DNA of 64,000 nt from assembly GCF_030929495.1 (NCBI RefSeq), contig NZ_JAVFWN010000015.1:124001-188000 (forward strand), read 5' to 3'. Every line of letters starts with the position of its first letter. Position 1 is the first letter of the stretch. The position numbers and the translations under genes were made by a program. The stretch comes from Nocardioides sp. LHD-245 (GTDB lineage Bacteria; Actinomycetota; Actinomycetes; Propionibacteriales; Nocardioidaceae). Positions 42,328 to 51,417 of this stretch are shown here, piece after piece. The notes under the pieces were generated by a model. That model did no database searches. It was not told the DNA's origin and worked only from the letters and a program-made list of their open reading frames with translations.

Positions 42328-43692
42328 ATGGGGGACAGAGTGGGGGATCTGGCGAGCCGTCTTCCGGGGGAGTTCCGGTTCGGCACCAGCACGGCGTCGT
42401 ACCAGATCGAGGGTGCCGTGACCGAGGACGGTCGCGGGCCGTCGGTGTGGGACACCTTCTGCGCGGAGCCGGGCCGGATCGTCGACGGGTCGAGCGGCGC
42501 GGTCGCCTGCGACCACTACCACCGCTGGCCCGAGGACGTCGCGCTGATGCGCACCCTGGGCGCTACCGGCTACCGCTTCTCGATCGCGTGGCCGCGGATC
42601 CAGCCCACCGGGTCGGGCGCCGTCAACCAGGCCGGGCTCGACTTCTACGACCGCCTCGTCGACGGCCTGCTCGAGGCCGGCATCGCGCCGATGGCGACGC
42701 TCTTCCACTGGGACCTCCCGCAGGCGCTGGAGGATGACGGCGGCTGGCTGAACCGCGCGACCGTCGACCGGTTCGCCGACTACGCGGCGATCGTCGGCGA
42801 GCGTCTCGGCGACCGGGTGGCCGACTGGGTGCCGGTCAACGAGCCCAACGTCGTGACCCTGATGGGGCACGCCGTCGCGATGCACGCGCCGGGCAAGGCG
42901 CTCATGTTCGACGCGCTCCCCGTGGGCCACCATCTGCTCGTCGCCCACGGCCGCGCGGCGATCGCGCTGCGCGCCGCCGGCGCCACCAGCGTCGGCTGCG
43001 CCAACAACCACGCACCGATCTGGCCGGCCAGCGACGACCCGGCCGACGTCGGCGCCGCCAAGCTCTTCGACCTGCTGTGGAACGCCCACTACCTCGAGGG
43101 CATGCTCCTCGGCCGCTACTCCGACGACCTGATGATGCTGCTCGAGGGTCACGTGCGCGAGGGCGACTTCGCGACCATGCGCCAGCCGCTCGACTTCTAC
43201 GGCGTCAACTACTACAACCCGATGCGGATCGCCGCCGCCGACGAGACCGCCGAGCTGCCGTTCGAGTTCCGCGAGGTGCTCGGCTACCCGATGACCGACT
43301 TCGGCTGGCCGGTCGTGCCGGACGCACTGCGCGAGTGGCTGATCACCTTCCGCGCGCGCTTCCGCGCCGCCGTACCCCCCATCGTGATCACCGAGTCCGG
43401 CTGCTCCTACGGCGTCGGGCCCGACGAGCACGGCGTGGTCGACGACCACCAGCGCGTCGACTACCACGCGTTGCACCTGACGGCGGTCGCCGAGGCGATC
43501 GAGCGCGGCGTCGACGTCCGCGGCTACTACGCCTGGTCGCTCATCGACAACTTCGAGTGGTCCGAGGGCTACACGCAGCGCTTCGGGCTCGTGCACGTCG
43601 ACTACGAGACCCAGCGGCGCACCCCCAAGCGGTCGTTCAACTGGTACGCCGCGCTGGTGGCCGAGCACGCCCGCCGGTCGGCCCAGACCTGA
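42328..43692 (+). CDS. bglA: Beta-glucosidase, glycoside hydrolase family 1
   Basis: 454 residues from ATG at 42328 with GGGAGG 9 bp before it. The GH1 hallmarks are complete: FRFGTSTASYQIEGAVTEDG at the N-terminus, acid/base Glu in VPVNEPNVV (E172), nucleophile in VITESGCSY (E356), and WSLIDNFEWSEGYTQRFGLV near the end. It hydrolyses beta-glucosides such as cellobiose in the cytoplasm; no signal peptide is seen. No transporter is linked. A strong hairpin follows at 43705. Confidence 0.96.
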   Translation: MGDRVGDLASRLPGEFRFGTSTASYQIEGAVTEDGRGPSVWDTFCAEPGRIVDGSSGAVACDHYHRWPEDVALMRTLGATGYRFSIAWPRIQPTGSGAVNQAGLDFYDRLVDGLLEAGIAPMATLFHWDLPQALEDDGGWLNRATVDRFADYAAIVGERLGDRVADWVPVNEPNVVTLMGHAVAMHAPGKALMFDALPVGHHLLVAHGRAAIALRAAGATSVGCANNHAPIWPASDDPADVGAAKLFDLLWNAHYLEGMLLGRYSDDLMMLLEGHVREGDFATMRQPLDFYGVNYYNPMRIAAADETAELPFEFREVLGYPMTDFGWPVVPDALREWLITFRARFRAAVPPIVITESGCSYGVGPDEHGVVDDHQRVDYHALHLTAVAEAIERGVDVRGYYAWSLIDNFEWSEGYTQRFGLVHVDYETQRRTPKRSFNWYAALVAEHARRSAQT

Positions 43693-43704
43693 ATCCCGCC
43701 GTAA

Positions 43705-43746
43705 CGTCATACGTCCTGGGGGCTCAAGCCCACGGAACGTATGACG
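43705..43746. terminator. Bidirectional terminator hairpin
   Basis: CGTCATACGT (43705-43714) and ACGTATGACG (43737-43746) are perfect inverted repeats; an inner GGGCT/AGCCC pair continues the stem. It lies between convergent genes and ends one base before the TAG of the minus-strand gene. Confidence 0.8.
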
Positions 43747-45312
43747 CTAGGACGGGACACCGGCCAGGGCGCCGCTCACCGAGCGGTGCAGGTCGCTGGC
43801 CCGGCTCGCGGCGGCGGCGCTGCGCTCGCTCGCGTCGCGCACGGCCGCGGCCTCCTGGTCGATCTGCCGGCCGGTCGCCGCGAGGGTGCTGGAGCGTCCC
43901 TGGTCGAGAGTGCGGCGCTGATGCAGGGCCGCGACGACGAGGCCGGCACCGACGCACCCGCCGAGCAGGCCGACCAGCAGGAAGCCACCCGCCACCAGGA
44001 CCAGCAGGCAGCAGACGGCGCCCAGACCGAGGACCGCGAGCCCGGCGGGGAACAGACGGCGGTCGCGGGGGTGACGTCGGTCGAACCCGGCGGCCACCCG
44101 CTGCTGCCAGCCGGCCTCGGCCCCCTCACGGTCGACGGTCAGCACCTCGCCGACCACCTCCACGGTCCGGGTGTCCGCCGCGGGGAGGGCGGCCTGCTGG
44201 ACCAGCTCGTCGCCGATCGCACCGAGCACGGGCGCGAGCGCGCTGCGGGCCACGGCGTACCGGCCGTCGGTGACCGGGGCGGCCAGGTCGCGCAGGAGCA
44301 GGCTGAGGACGTCGCCCGCACTCGCGTTCCAGACCGCCGTGTCGGCTGCGACCCGCTCGTCGAGGAAGCCCATGTCGGCGCGGGCCGTCGCCATCCGGTC
44401 GAGGATCTCGGCCTCGCCCGGCGAGCCCTCGTCGATCAACGAGCGCAGGCAGTCGGCCAGCGGGTCCTCTGATGCCGTCCGCGCCGCGTCCGCCGCGGCC
44501 GTCGTGTCCGTCGTGTCCGCCGCGGCCGGGGGCTCCGCGCCCGCCGAGGCCGGCGCCGGGGCGCCGGTGCTGAGCACCTGGTGCAGCACCTCCAGCTGGG
44601 CGGCCGCCTTCTCCGCCGGCAGGGCGCGCCGCGCGCCCGGCACCCGGCCCTCGAGCCACGCCGCGACCTCGTCGGGCCCGGCGCTGCCGGTGGCGGCGAC
44701 CCGGTGGCCGAGGGCCTCGACGAGGTCGTCGGTGAACGCACCCGGGAGGCGTCCCTCGGCGATCGCGAGCCAGACCTGCCGCTGCGCCTGGGTGACGACC
44801 ACGGCGTCGGGCAGCACGCCGTCGCCAGAGGTGGGCGCGGGCGCCCAGCGGGGGTCACGGGTGAGCGCGCCGAGCAGGGTCAGCAGGAGGGCGGTCCGGC
44901 CGCGGTCCCGCAGCGCCGCCTCCTCGAGGAGGGCCGCACCGCCGGCCTCGCCGCGCGCGGTGGCCGCCACCCCGCGCGCCGCGGCGGCCAGCCAGTAGCC
45001 GGGTACGTCGGCCGGTTCCGCCGAGCCACGCAACGCCGCGCCGCCGGTCGCCACCACGGTCGACACGACCTCCCGGGCGTAGCGCCGGCACGCCGCCGCG
45101 TCGGCGTACTGCCCCAGCTCGGAGCGGATGTCCTCATGCTCGACGAGGGCGACCAGGGCCCGGGTGAGCCGGTCGAGCTGGGCCTGGGTGTTGCCTTGCT
45201 GAGCCCGCATCTGCTCGGCCAGCCGGTTGCGGGCGTGGCGCTCCGCGGCCAGCTGGGCCTCGGCCTCCTCGATCCGCTGGTCCTGCTTCCAGTCCCCCCA
45301 CGCGCTACTCAC
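43747..45312 (-). CDS. Hypothetical protein with N-terminal coiled coil and C-terminal membrane pair
   Basis: 521 residues from GTG at 45310-45312; an upstream TTG at 45345 is a weaker start. The N-terminus (about 5-60) is a charged coiled coil (RIEEAEAQLAAERHARNRLA). A long Ala-rich helical region follows, broken by an acidic Thr/Ala linker (about 265-290). Two adjacent membrane helices (about 420-465, LLVLVAGGFLLVGLLGGCVG) precede a second charged helix. No enzymatic motif is visible. The shape suggests a membrane-tethered scaffold; that is inference. It is divergent from the quinone oxidoreductase gene. Confidence 0.75.
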   Translation of the reverse strand: MSSAWGDWKQDQRIEEAEAQLAAERHARNRLAEQMRAQQGNTQAQLDRLTRALVALVEHEDIRSELGQYADAAACRRYAREVVSTVVATGGAALRGSAEPADVPGYWLAAAARGVAATARGEAGGAALLEEAALRDRGRTALLLTLLGALTRDPRWAPAPTSGDGVLPDAVVVTQAQRQVWLAIAEGRLPGAFTDDLVEALGHRVAATGSAGPDEVAAWLEGRVPGARRALPAEKAAAQLEVLHQVLSTGAPAPASAGAEPPAAADTTDTTAAADAARTASEDPLADCLRSLIDEGSPGEAEILDRMATARADMGFLDERVAADTAVWNASAGDVLSLLLRDLAAPVTDGRYAVARSALAPVLGAIGDELVQQAALPAADTRTVEVVGEVLTVDREGAEAGWQQRVAAGFDRRHPRDRRLFPAGLAVLGLGAVCCLLVLVAGGFLLVGLLGGCVGAGLVVAALHQRRTLDQGRSSTLAATGRQIDQEAAAVRDASERSAAAASRASDLHRSVSGALAGVPS

Positions 45313-45368
45313 CTGCGGTCCCTGCCCGGCGCCCGGGCCGGGCAAACGCCCGGCGTACGCTCCGGTCC

Positions 45369-46334
45369 ATGCGCGCAGTCCAGGTCGTCACCCCCTCCGG
45401 TCCCGCCGACGTCGTCGTCCGGGAGGTGCCCGACCCGACGCCCGGTCCCGAGGACGTGCTGGTCGAGGTGCACAGCGTCGGGGTGTCCTTCCCCGACCTG
45501 CTGCTCAGCCGCGGCCAGTACCAGCTGCGCCCGGAGCCGCCGTTCACACTCGGCGTCGACTACGCCGGCGTCGTGGTGTCCGGTCCCGGCTTCGAGCCGG
45601 GGGAGCGGGTCGTCGGTGTCGGTGGGTACGGCGGCGCGGCCGAGCTGGTCGCCGGCCCGCGCCTGTCCACCTTCGCGCTCCCCGACGAGGTGAGCTTCGA
45701 CGAGGCCGTCGCGCTGCCGATGAACTACCTCACCGCGCTGTTCGCGCTCGACGAGCGGGCCGGCCTCCGCCCGGACGAGACCGTCCTGGTCCACGGTGCC
45801 GCCGGCGGCGTCGGCACGGCGACGATCCAGGTGGCGAAGGGGCTCGGCGCCCGGAGCATCGCCGTGGTGAGCACGGAGGAGAAGGCGGCGTACGCACGGG
45901 CCGCGGGTGCCGACGAGGCCGTCCTGTTCGACGGCTTCAAGGAAGCAGTCCAGAAGCTCACCGGAGACCGAGGCGTCGACGTCGTCCTCGACGTGGTGGG
46001 TGGCGACGCGTTCACCGACTCCCTGCGGGTCCTGGCGCCGCAGGGACGCCTCCTCGTCGTGGGCTTCGCCGCCGGCGCGGGCATCCCCGAGGTGAAGGTC
46101 AACCGGCTGTTGCTCAACAACATCGACGTCCGCGGTGTCGGCTGGGGTGCCTACGCCTTCGCCCGGCCGGGCTACCTCCAGCAGCAGTGGGCCCAGCTGG
46201 TGCCGATGATCGAGTCCGGCGTCGTCAAGCCGCCGGTCGGCCGGGTCTACCCGATGGCCGAGTTCGGCCGGGCGCTGTCCGACATGGACGCCCGCGCGGC
46301 GCTCGGCAAGCTCGTCGTGCGCCTGCGGGACTGA
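45369..46334 (+). CDS. NADPH:quinone oxidoreductase family protein
   Basis: 321 residues of the zinc-free medium-chain dehydrogenase group (QOR/zeta-crystallin type). The N-terminal GroES-like domain lacks the zinc Cys/His set (VGVSFPDLLLSRGQYQL). The Rossmann domain has VHGAAGGVGTATIQVAKGLG for NADPH. It reduces quinones or alpha,beta-unsaturated carbonyls. It is followed after 4 bp by a membrane protein gene, so both are likely on one transcript. Confidence 0.93.
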   Translation: MRAVQVVTPSGPADVVVREVPDPTPGPEDVLVEVHSVGVSFPDLLLSRGQYQLRPEPPFTLGVDYAGVVVSGPGFEPGERVVGVGGYGGAAELVAGPRLSTFALPDEVSFDEAVALPMNYLTALFALDERAGLRPDETVLVHGAAGGVGTATIQVAKGLGARSIAVVSTEEKAAYARAAGADEAVLFDGFKEAVQKLTGDRGVDVVLDVVGGDAFTDSLRVLAPQGRLLVVGFAAGAGIPEVKVNRLLLNNIDVRGVGWGAYAFARPGYLQQQWAQLVPMIESGVVKPPVGRVYPMAEFGRALSDMDARAALGKLVVRLRD

Positions 46335-46338
46335 CGCG

Positions 46339-47532
46339 GTGCGGCGACTCGTCGCCTACCTGTCCGGCTGGAGCGGCGGCGGCGCCGGCCGCGCCGCCGC
46401 GATCCTGGTCGTCGCCAACCTCGGCGCCGTCGTCGTGGCCTGGGCCGGCTGGGGGCTGTTCCTGCTCCCCGCGTTCTACGACGCCCGGGTGCTGCCGGCC
46501 ATCGTGATGTGGACGTTCGCGGTGGTGGTCTCGACGACCCTGCTGGGGACGCTCGGCTTCTGGGGCACGGTCGCGACCCGCGGCGTCGGCCACGGGGAGC
46601 ACCTGGCGGCGTACCCGCCGGGCACGGCGCTCGGGCTCGGCCTGCTCCGCTGGGCACTGCAGATCGTGATGATCGGTGGCGTCTTCGCGGCGGCCGTCTT
46701 CGTGACCGTCGACGGCCGGTGGTGGCATCTGTTCGGCACCGACGAGATCCGGGGCCTCCCCGACCGGGTGGCCGCGGTCCCCATCCCGGACGACTGGGAG
46801 CTGACCTCCTCCGAGAAGGGCGACGACGGCGGCAACCACCACCCGAACATGCGCCACTGGCTGACCTACGACGTGCCGGCGGCGTACACGTTCGACGACC
46901 TGAGGGCATGGCTGTCCTCCCCTGCCTGGACCGACAACCCGGCCGGCCGCTCCTTCGGCGCGATCCGCGTGGTGCGCTGCGACACCGAGCAGCAGGACTG
47001 CCGGGCGCAGCTCGTCCCGCCGCCCGGCGTGGAGCCGGAGTACTTCGTGTACGTGCAGCGCAGTGATCCGTCGGCGTACGACCCCGGGGTCGCCGAGGTC
47101 GACGTCCAGGTCACCTATCGGCAGTACGTCGAGCCGGACTGGGAGGTCGGTCCCGACGTGGTGGCGCGGTCCCGGTCGATCCCGGTCCCCGAGGACTGGG
47201 TCCGGTACGACGAGGACGCGTCCGACAGCGACAGCGGTGAGTCCTTCAGCCGCTCCTTCGGTGTGCCCGAGGCGTTCCTGCCCGACGACCTCGAAGCCTG
47301 GATCACCGGGCCGGGCTTCACCGATCCGGCCGTGGGCTCGCCGTTCGGTGCGATCACCCTCGACGAGTGCCGGTCCTACGACGGCGGCCGGCACAGCTGC
47401 GATGCGACCGTCGACGACAGCTGGTACACCGACGCCTACGACATGGAACGCGCGCGGGACTGGGTCGAGGCCACGCTCGACAACACGGATCACACGGTCC
47501 GGGTCTCGTTCCGGCGCACCGATCGGTCCTGA
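46339..47532 (+). CDS. Membrane protein with large extracellular part
   Basis: 397 residues from GTG at 46339, 4 bp after the preceding stop. Three membrane helices occupy about residues 18-130. The remaining 260 residues are outside or inside and contain two similar segments: RAWLSSPAWTDNPAGRSFGA and EAWITGPGFTDPAVGSPFGA. This looks like an internal duplication, each half with a Cys pair (CDTEQQDC and CRSYDGGRHSC). I do not recognise the family. The function and its link to the oxidoreductase upstream are unknown. Confidence 0.8.
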   Translation: MRRLVAYLSGWSGGGAGRAAAILVVANLGAVVVAWAGWGLFLLPAFYDARVLPAIVMWTFAVVVSTTLLGTLGFWGTVATRGVGHGEHLAAYPPGTALGLGLLRWALQIVMIGGVFAAAVFVTVDGRWWHLFGTDEIRGLPDRVAAVPIPDDWELTSSEKGDDGGNHHPNMRHWLTYDVPAAYTFDDLRAWLSSPAWTDNPAGRSFGAIRVVRCDTEQQDCRAQLVPPPGVEPEYFVYVQRSDPSAYDPGVAEVDVQVTYRQYVEPDWEVGPDVVARSRSIPVPEDWVRYDEDASDSDSGESFSRSFGVPEAFLPDDLEAWITGPGFTDPAVGSPFGAITLDECRSYDGGRHSCDATVDDSWYTDAYDMERARDWVEATLDNTDHTVRVSFRRTDRS

Positions 47533-47556
47533 GCCTCAAATCGGTGATTTGAGGCT
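47532..47556. terminator. Bidirectional terminator hairpin
   Basis: AGCCTCAAATC-GGT-GATTTGAGGCT, an 11-bp perfect stem with a 3-nt loop, extended by CTG/GAGG with one mismatch. It starts on the last base of the membrane protein stop codon and lies before the convergent CAP-domain gene. Confidence 0.8.
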
Positions 47557-47565
47557 GAGGCCCGG

Positions 47566-48102
47566 TCAGCGGCGGACCAGGTCGATCGTCCACCACAGCT
47601 GCCTGCCGACCGCGTGCACGCCGAGACCGGCCAGCCGGAGCCGGCAGTCGAGCAGCACGGCGCGGTGCGGCGGGCTGGCCAGCCACCGCTTCAGCGCGCT
47701 GCGGGCACTCTTCGGGCCCATCGCGACGACCTCGCCCAGGCGGGAGACGTCGCCGTACCCTGCCGCGGCGATCCGGTCCCGCAGGCTCGGCTCGCCCGGC
47801 ACCTGGTGGGAGAGGGTCCGCTGCGCGGCCATTGCGGCGGAGTGCGCGGCGGCCGAGCCGTGCAGACCCTCCGCAGGGCGTAGGCGACGGCATCCGTCCT
47901 TGCGCCGCGCGCGGTTGACCGCGGCGAGGAGCCGCACCTCGAGCCGGGCGGTGTCCGCGGCCGGCGGGGCGGCCGCAGCCGTCGCGGAGGCGACCGGGAC
48001 CGCCGGGCTCGCCGCCGGGCCCACGGTCAGCAGCGCCGTGGCGACGACGGTGACGCCGACGACGATGGTGACGACGGTCGGGAAGGAGGATGCCGAGCGC
48101 AC
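47566..48102 (-). CDS. CAP/SCP-domain secreted protein 1 (diverged)
   Basis: 178 residues from GTG at 48100-48102. The N-terminal hydrophobic segment (FPTVVTIVVGVTVVATALLT) is a signal peptide or anchor. The CAP domain (about 60-178) keeps HSAAMAAQRTLSHQVPGE and the terminal LWWTIDLVRR. The central ENIARG of the neighbours is replaced by EVVAMG, and PSHRKNIL by PPHRAVLL. The His and Glu of the CAP cavity are therefore kept but the Asn is lost. It is the most diverged of three tandem copies. CAP proteins are extracellular with mostly unknown roles, some binding lipids. Confidence 0.85.
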   Translation of the reverse strand: MRSASSFPTVVTIVVGVTVVATALLTVGPAASPAVPVASATAAAAPPAADTARLEVRLLAAVNRARRKDGCRRLRPAEGLHGSAAAHSAAMAAQRTLSHQVPGEPSLRDRIAAAGYGDVSRLGEVVAMGPKSARSALKRWLASPPHRAVLLDCRLRLAGLGVHAVGRQLWWTIDLVRR

Positions 48103-48134
48103 GGGAGCATCATGGCGGTGATCGTGCGGTTCCG

Positions 48135-48641
48135 TCAGCGGCGTCCGAAGTCCTGGGTCCACCAGAGCTGGCCGTCGTTGAGAACGACGCCGACGCCGAG
48201 GTCGCGCAGTCGACAGTTGAGGATGTTGTGGCGGTGGCTGGGACTGTTCATCCAGGCGGTCACCACCGACTCCGGAGAGCTGAATCCGCGCGCGATGTTC
48301 TCGGCCACGAGCGTCCAGCCGCGGTAGCCGGCCGCGGCCGCCCGCCGCCCCAGCGTCGGCTCGCCCGGCAGATAGTGAGTCATGGTCAGCGCCGACGCCA
48401 TGGCGGTGCTGTGGGTGCGGGCCGCGCGCCGCAGCTTGTGGTTGAGCCGCACCGGCGGGCAGCCGGCCTCGACGCGTTGCTGGTTGACCAGCTGGATCAC
48501 GCTCTGCTCGAAGGCCGGGTCGATGGGGAGCGCCGTACCGCCGGCCGGGTCCGCCGCGGCGGGTGCCGGCTGCTGACACTGCAGCACGACGACGATGCCG
48601 AGGAGTGTCGTCACGAGGGCCCGGAAGCAGTCGGAGAGCAT
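48135..48641 (-). CDS. CAP/SCP-domain secreted protein 2
   Basis: 168 residues from ATG at 48639-48641, giving the signal LSDCFRALVTTLLGIVVVLQ; an ATG at 48707 would add 22 residues. The CAP domain is canonical: HSTAMASALTMTHYLPGE, AENIARGFSSPESVVTAWMN, SPSHRHNILN and LWWTQDFGRR. The Cys pair (GCPPVRL and LNCRL) is conserved across the three copies. It is close to copy 3, which it follows by 143 bp. Confidence 0.88.
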   Translation of the reverse strand: MLSDCFRALVTTLLGIVVVLQCQQPAPAAADPAGGTALPIDPAFEQSVIQLVNQQRVEAGCPPVRLNHKLRRAARTHSTAMASALTMTHYLPGEPTLGRRAAAAGYRGWTLVAENIARGFSSPESVVTAWMNSPSHRHNILNCRLRDLGVGVVLNDGQLWWTQDFGRR

Positions 48642-48740
48642 GCATCCGATCGTCGCGTCCGGAGGGGCCCGGCCGCGACGGTGCTCCGTGTCGGGTCTGC
48701 TGGTCACGAAGGGCTAGCAAAATCCGGCGATCGCCCGGCA

Positions 48741-48762
48741 CCGGCGCCTTCGACGGCGCCGG
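48741..48762. terminator. Hairpin between CAP genes 3 and 2
   Basis: CCGGCGCC-TTCGAC-GGCGCCGG, 8-bp perfect arms, 22 bp after the stop of CAP gene 3 on the minus strand. It would separate expression of the two copies. Confidence 0.6.
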
Positions 48763-48783
48763 GCGTGGTGGTGCTCGTGCTGG

Positions 48784-49317
48784 TCAGCGGACCCCGAAGT
48801 CCTGGGTCCACCACAGTTGGTCGTCCTGGAGAACGACGCCGACGCCGAGGTCGCGCAGCCGGCAGTTGAGGATGTTCTTGCGGTGACTCGGACTGTTCAT
48901 CCAGGCGGTCATCACCGACTCCGCGGAGCTGAACCCGCGCGCGATGTTCTCCGCCACCAGGGTCCAGCCGCGGTAGCCCGCGCGGCTGATCCGGGTCGAG
49001 AACTTCGCCTCACCCGGCAGCTGATGGGACATCACGCCCGCCACCGCCATCGCCACGGTGTGCCGACGCGCTGCCTTGCGCAGCTTCTTCGAGAACTTCA
49101 GCGCGCGGCACCCGTTGGCGGCGCGCTCGACGTTGGTCAGCTCGAGGATCCGGTCCTCCATGGCGCGCTGCACCAGCTTGCGGGCCGGGACGACGTCCGG
49201 CGAGGCCGGTCGCAGCACCGCCGTGGGCGTCGTACCGACGCTCGCGGAGGCCGACAGCGGCGCAAGCAGCGCCAGACCGAGCGCGAGGCACCCCACCATT
49301 CCGAGTAGGCGGATCAT
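48784..49317 (-). CDS. CAP/SCP-domain secreted protein 3
   Basis: 177 residues with a clean signal peptide (MIRLLGMVGCLALGLALLAP, then SASA). The CAP motifs are complete: RRHTVAMAVAGVMSHQLPGE, VAENIARGFSSAESVMTAWM, SPSHRKNILN and LWWTQDFGVR. It shares long identical stretches with copy 2 (WTLVAENIARGFSS, DLGVGVVL), so the pair is a recent duplication. It is divergent from the M13 peptidase gene. Confidence 0.9.
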   Translation of the reverse strand: MIRLLGMVGCLALGLALLAPLSASASVGTTPTAVLRPASPDVVPARKLVQRAMEDRILELTNVERAANGCRALKFSKKLRKAARRHTVAMAVAGVMSHQLPGEAKFSTRISRAGYRGWTLVAENIARGFSSAESVMTAWMNSPSHRKNILNCRLRDLGVGVVLQDDQLWWTQDFGVR

Positions 49318-49422
49318 GGGTCACTGATCGGCGGCCCCGGTGCGCGACCTGAGCGTGGTCCCGGAAAATCGGGACATAGGTCCCGGCAGACGTGCTTGCC
49401 CCCGACTGCGTAGGCTCGACGC

Positions 49423-51417
49423 GTGAGCATCCTCGATGACGCCCGGCCGGGCATGGACCTCGGCATCCGTCCCCAGGACGATCTCTTCGGCCACGTCAAC
49501 GGCGCGTGGCTGACCGAGACGGAGATCCCGTCCGACCGCTCCAGCTGGGGCCCGTTCGTCCAGCTCGCCGACCAGGCGGAGGAGGACGTGCGAGCGATCA
49601 TCACCGAACTGGCCGCGGCGAGCGACGGACGCAGCGATGCCGGGGACGCCGGGGACGGCGGGGACAGCGGGGACGCCCGCAAGATCGCCGACCTGTTCAA
49701 CTCCTTCATGGACACCGATCGGGTCGAGGCCGCCGGGATCGCTCCGGCGCAGCCGCTCATCGACGCCGTCGCCGCCCTGCGCGACGTCCGCGACCTGGCG
49801 GCCTTCCTCGGCGAGTTCGAGCGGATCGGCGGCTACGGCCTCTTCGGCTCCTACGTCGACACCGACGACCGGCAGTCCGACCGCTACCTGTTCCACCTCG
49901 TGCAGGGAGGCCTCGGGCTGCCCGACGAGTCGTACTACCGCGACGACAAGTTCGCCGAGATCCGCGCGGCGTACGTCGGCTACCTCACCCGCCTGCTCAC
50001 GCTCGGCGGCCACACCGACCCCGCGGCCGCGGCGGACCGGATCCTCGAGCTCGACACCGACCTGGCCAAGGGGCACTGGGAGCGCGCCGACACCCGCGAC
50101 GTCCAGAAGACCTACAACCGGCTCACCGCCGCCGAGCTCGCGGCGCTGTGCCCGGCCTTCGACTGGGCGGCCTACATCACCAACCTGGGCGGCCGCCTCG
50201 ACGGTGCCGGCGCCACGATCGCCGAGGTCGTGGTGCGCCAGCCGTCGTACCTCCAGCACCTCTCCGGCGTCCTCGAGGCGACCCCGATCGAGATCTGGCG
50301 CGACTGGTTGCTGTCCCGCGTGCTGCGCTCGGCGGCGCCGTACCTCACCGACGAGCTGGTGCAGACCAACTTCGACTTCTACGGCCGCACGCTCTCCGGC
50401 ACACCCGAGCTGCGGGCCCGCTGGAAGCGCGCGGTCTCCTTCGTCGAGGGCGCGATGGGCGAGGCGGTCGGCCGGGAGTATGTCGCGCGGCACTTCCCGC
50501 CGACGTCCAAGGCGATGATGGACGAGCTGGTCGCCAACCTGATCGCCGCCTATCGCCAGTCGATCAGCAGGCTCGACTGGATGACCGACGAGACCAAGGA
50601 GCGGGCCTACGAGAAGCTCGCGACCTTCCGGCCCAAGATCGGCTACCCGGAGCGGTTCCGCGACTACAGCGCGCTGGTCGTCGTACCGGACGACCTGGTG
50701 GCCAACGCCCAGGCCGCGGCCGGCTTCGAGACCGACCGTCAGCTCGCCAAGATCGGCGCGCCGGTCGACCGCGACGAGTGGTTCATGCTGCCGCAGACCG
50801 TCAACGCCTACTACAACCCCGGCACCAACGAGATCTGCTTCCCGGCCGGCATCCTGCAGAAGCCGTTCTTCAGCCCCGACGCGCTCCCGGCCGAGAACTA
50901 CGGCGGCATCGGCGCTGTCATCGGACACGAGGTCGGCCACGGCTTCGACGACCAGGGCGCCCAGTACGACGGCGAGGGCAACCTCAACGACTGGTGGACC
51001 GCCGACGACAAGGCCGCCTTCGAGGTGAAGTCCAAGGCCCTGATCGCCCAGTACGACGGCTTCTCGCCGCGCAACCTGCCCGGCGAGCACGTCAACGGCG
51101 CGCTCACCGTCGGCGAGAACATCGGCGACCTCGGCGGACTGACCATCGCGCACACGGCGTACCTCATCGCCGCGGCCTCGGAGGACGGCGCGCCCTCGGT
51201 GGAGGATCGCAAGACGCTGTTCCTCAACTGGGCCTACGTGTGGCGCACCAAGCGCCGTCTCGAGCAGGAGCAGCAGTACCTCACCATCGACCCGCACAGC
51301 CCGCCGGAGTTCCGCGCCAACATCGTGCGCAACCTCGACGAGTTCCACGAGGTCTTCGGCACCGCGCCCGGCGACGGTCTCTGGCTGGACCCGGCCGACC
51401 GGGTGCGGATCTGGTGA
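49423..51417 (+). CDS. M13 family zinc metallopeptidase
   Basis: 664 residues of the neprilysin/PepO family. Zinc site HEVGH (502-506) with the third ligand in ENIGDLGG (E565), and substrate-binding VNAYYNP upstream are intact. The large helical N-terminal domain (about 20-440) closes over the active site. There is no signal peptide, so the enzyme is cytoplasmic here. It cleaves oligopeptides. An acidic Gly/Asp-rich insertion (DAGDAGDGGDSGDA) sits at about 71-84. The start is GTG at 49423. Its stop overlaps the next gene (GTGA). Confidence 0.95.
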   Translation: MSILDDARPGMDLGIRPQDDLFGHVNGAWLTETEIPSDRSSWGPFVQLADQAEEDVRAIITELAAASDGRSDAGDAGDGGDSGDARKIADLFNSFMDTDRVEAAGIAPAQPLIDAVAALRDVRDLAAFLGEFERIGGYGLFGSYVDTDDRQSDRYLFHLVQGGLGLPDESYYRDDKFAEIRAAYVGYLTRLLTLGGHTDPAAAADRILELDTDLAKGHWERADTRDVQKTYNRLTAAELAALCPAFDWAAYITNLGGRLDGAGATIAEVVVRQPSYLQHLSGVLEATPIEIWRDWLLSRVLRSAAPYLTDELVQTNFDFYGRTLSGTPELRARWKRAVSFVEGAMGEAVGREYVARHFPPTSKAMMDELVANLIAAYRQSISRLDWMTDETKERAYEKLATFRPKIGYPERFRDYSALVVVPDDLVANAQAAAGFETDRQLAKIGAPVDRDEWFMLPQTVNAYYNPGTNEICFPAGILQKPFFSPDALPAENYGGIGAVIGHEVGHGFDDQGAQYDGEGNLNDWWTADDKAAFEVKSKALIAQYDGFSPRNLPGEHVNGALTVGENIGDLGGLTIAHTAYLIAAASEDGAPSVEDRKTLFLNWAYVWRTKRRLEQEQQYLTIDPHSPPEFRANIVRNLDEFHEVFGTAPGDGLWLDPADRVRIW

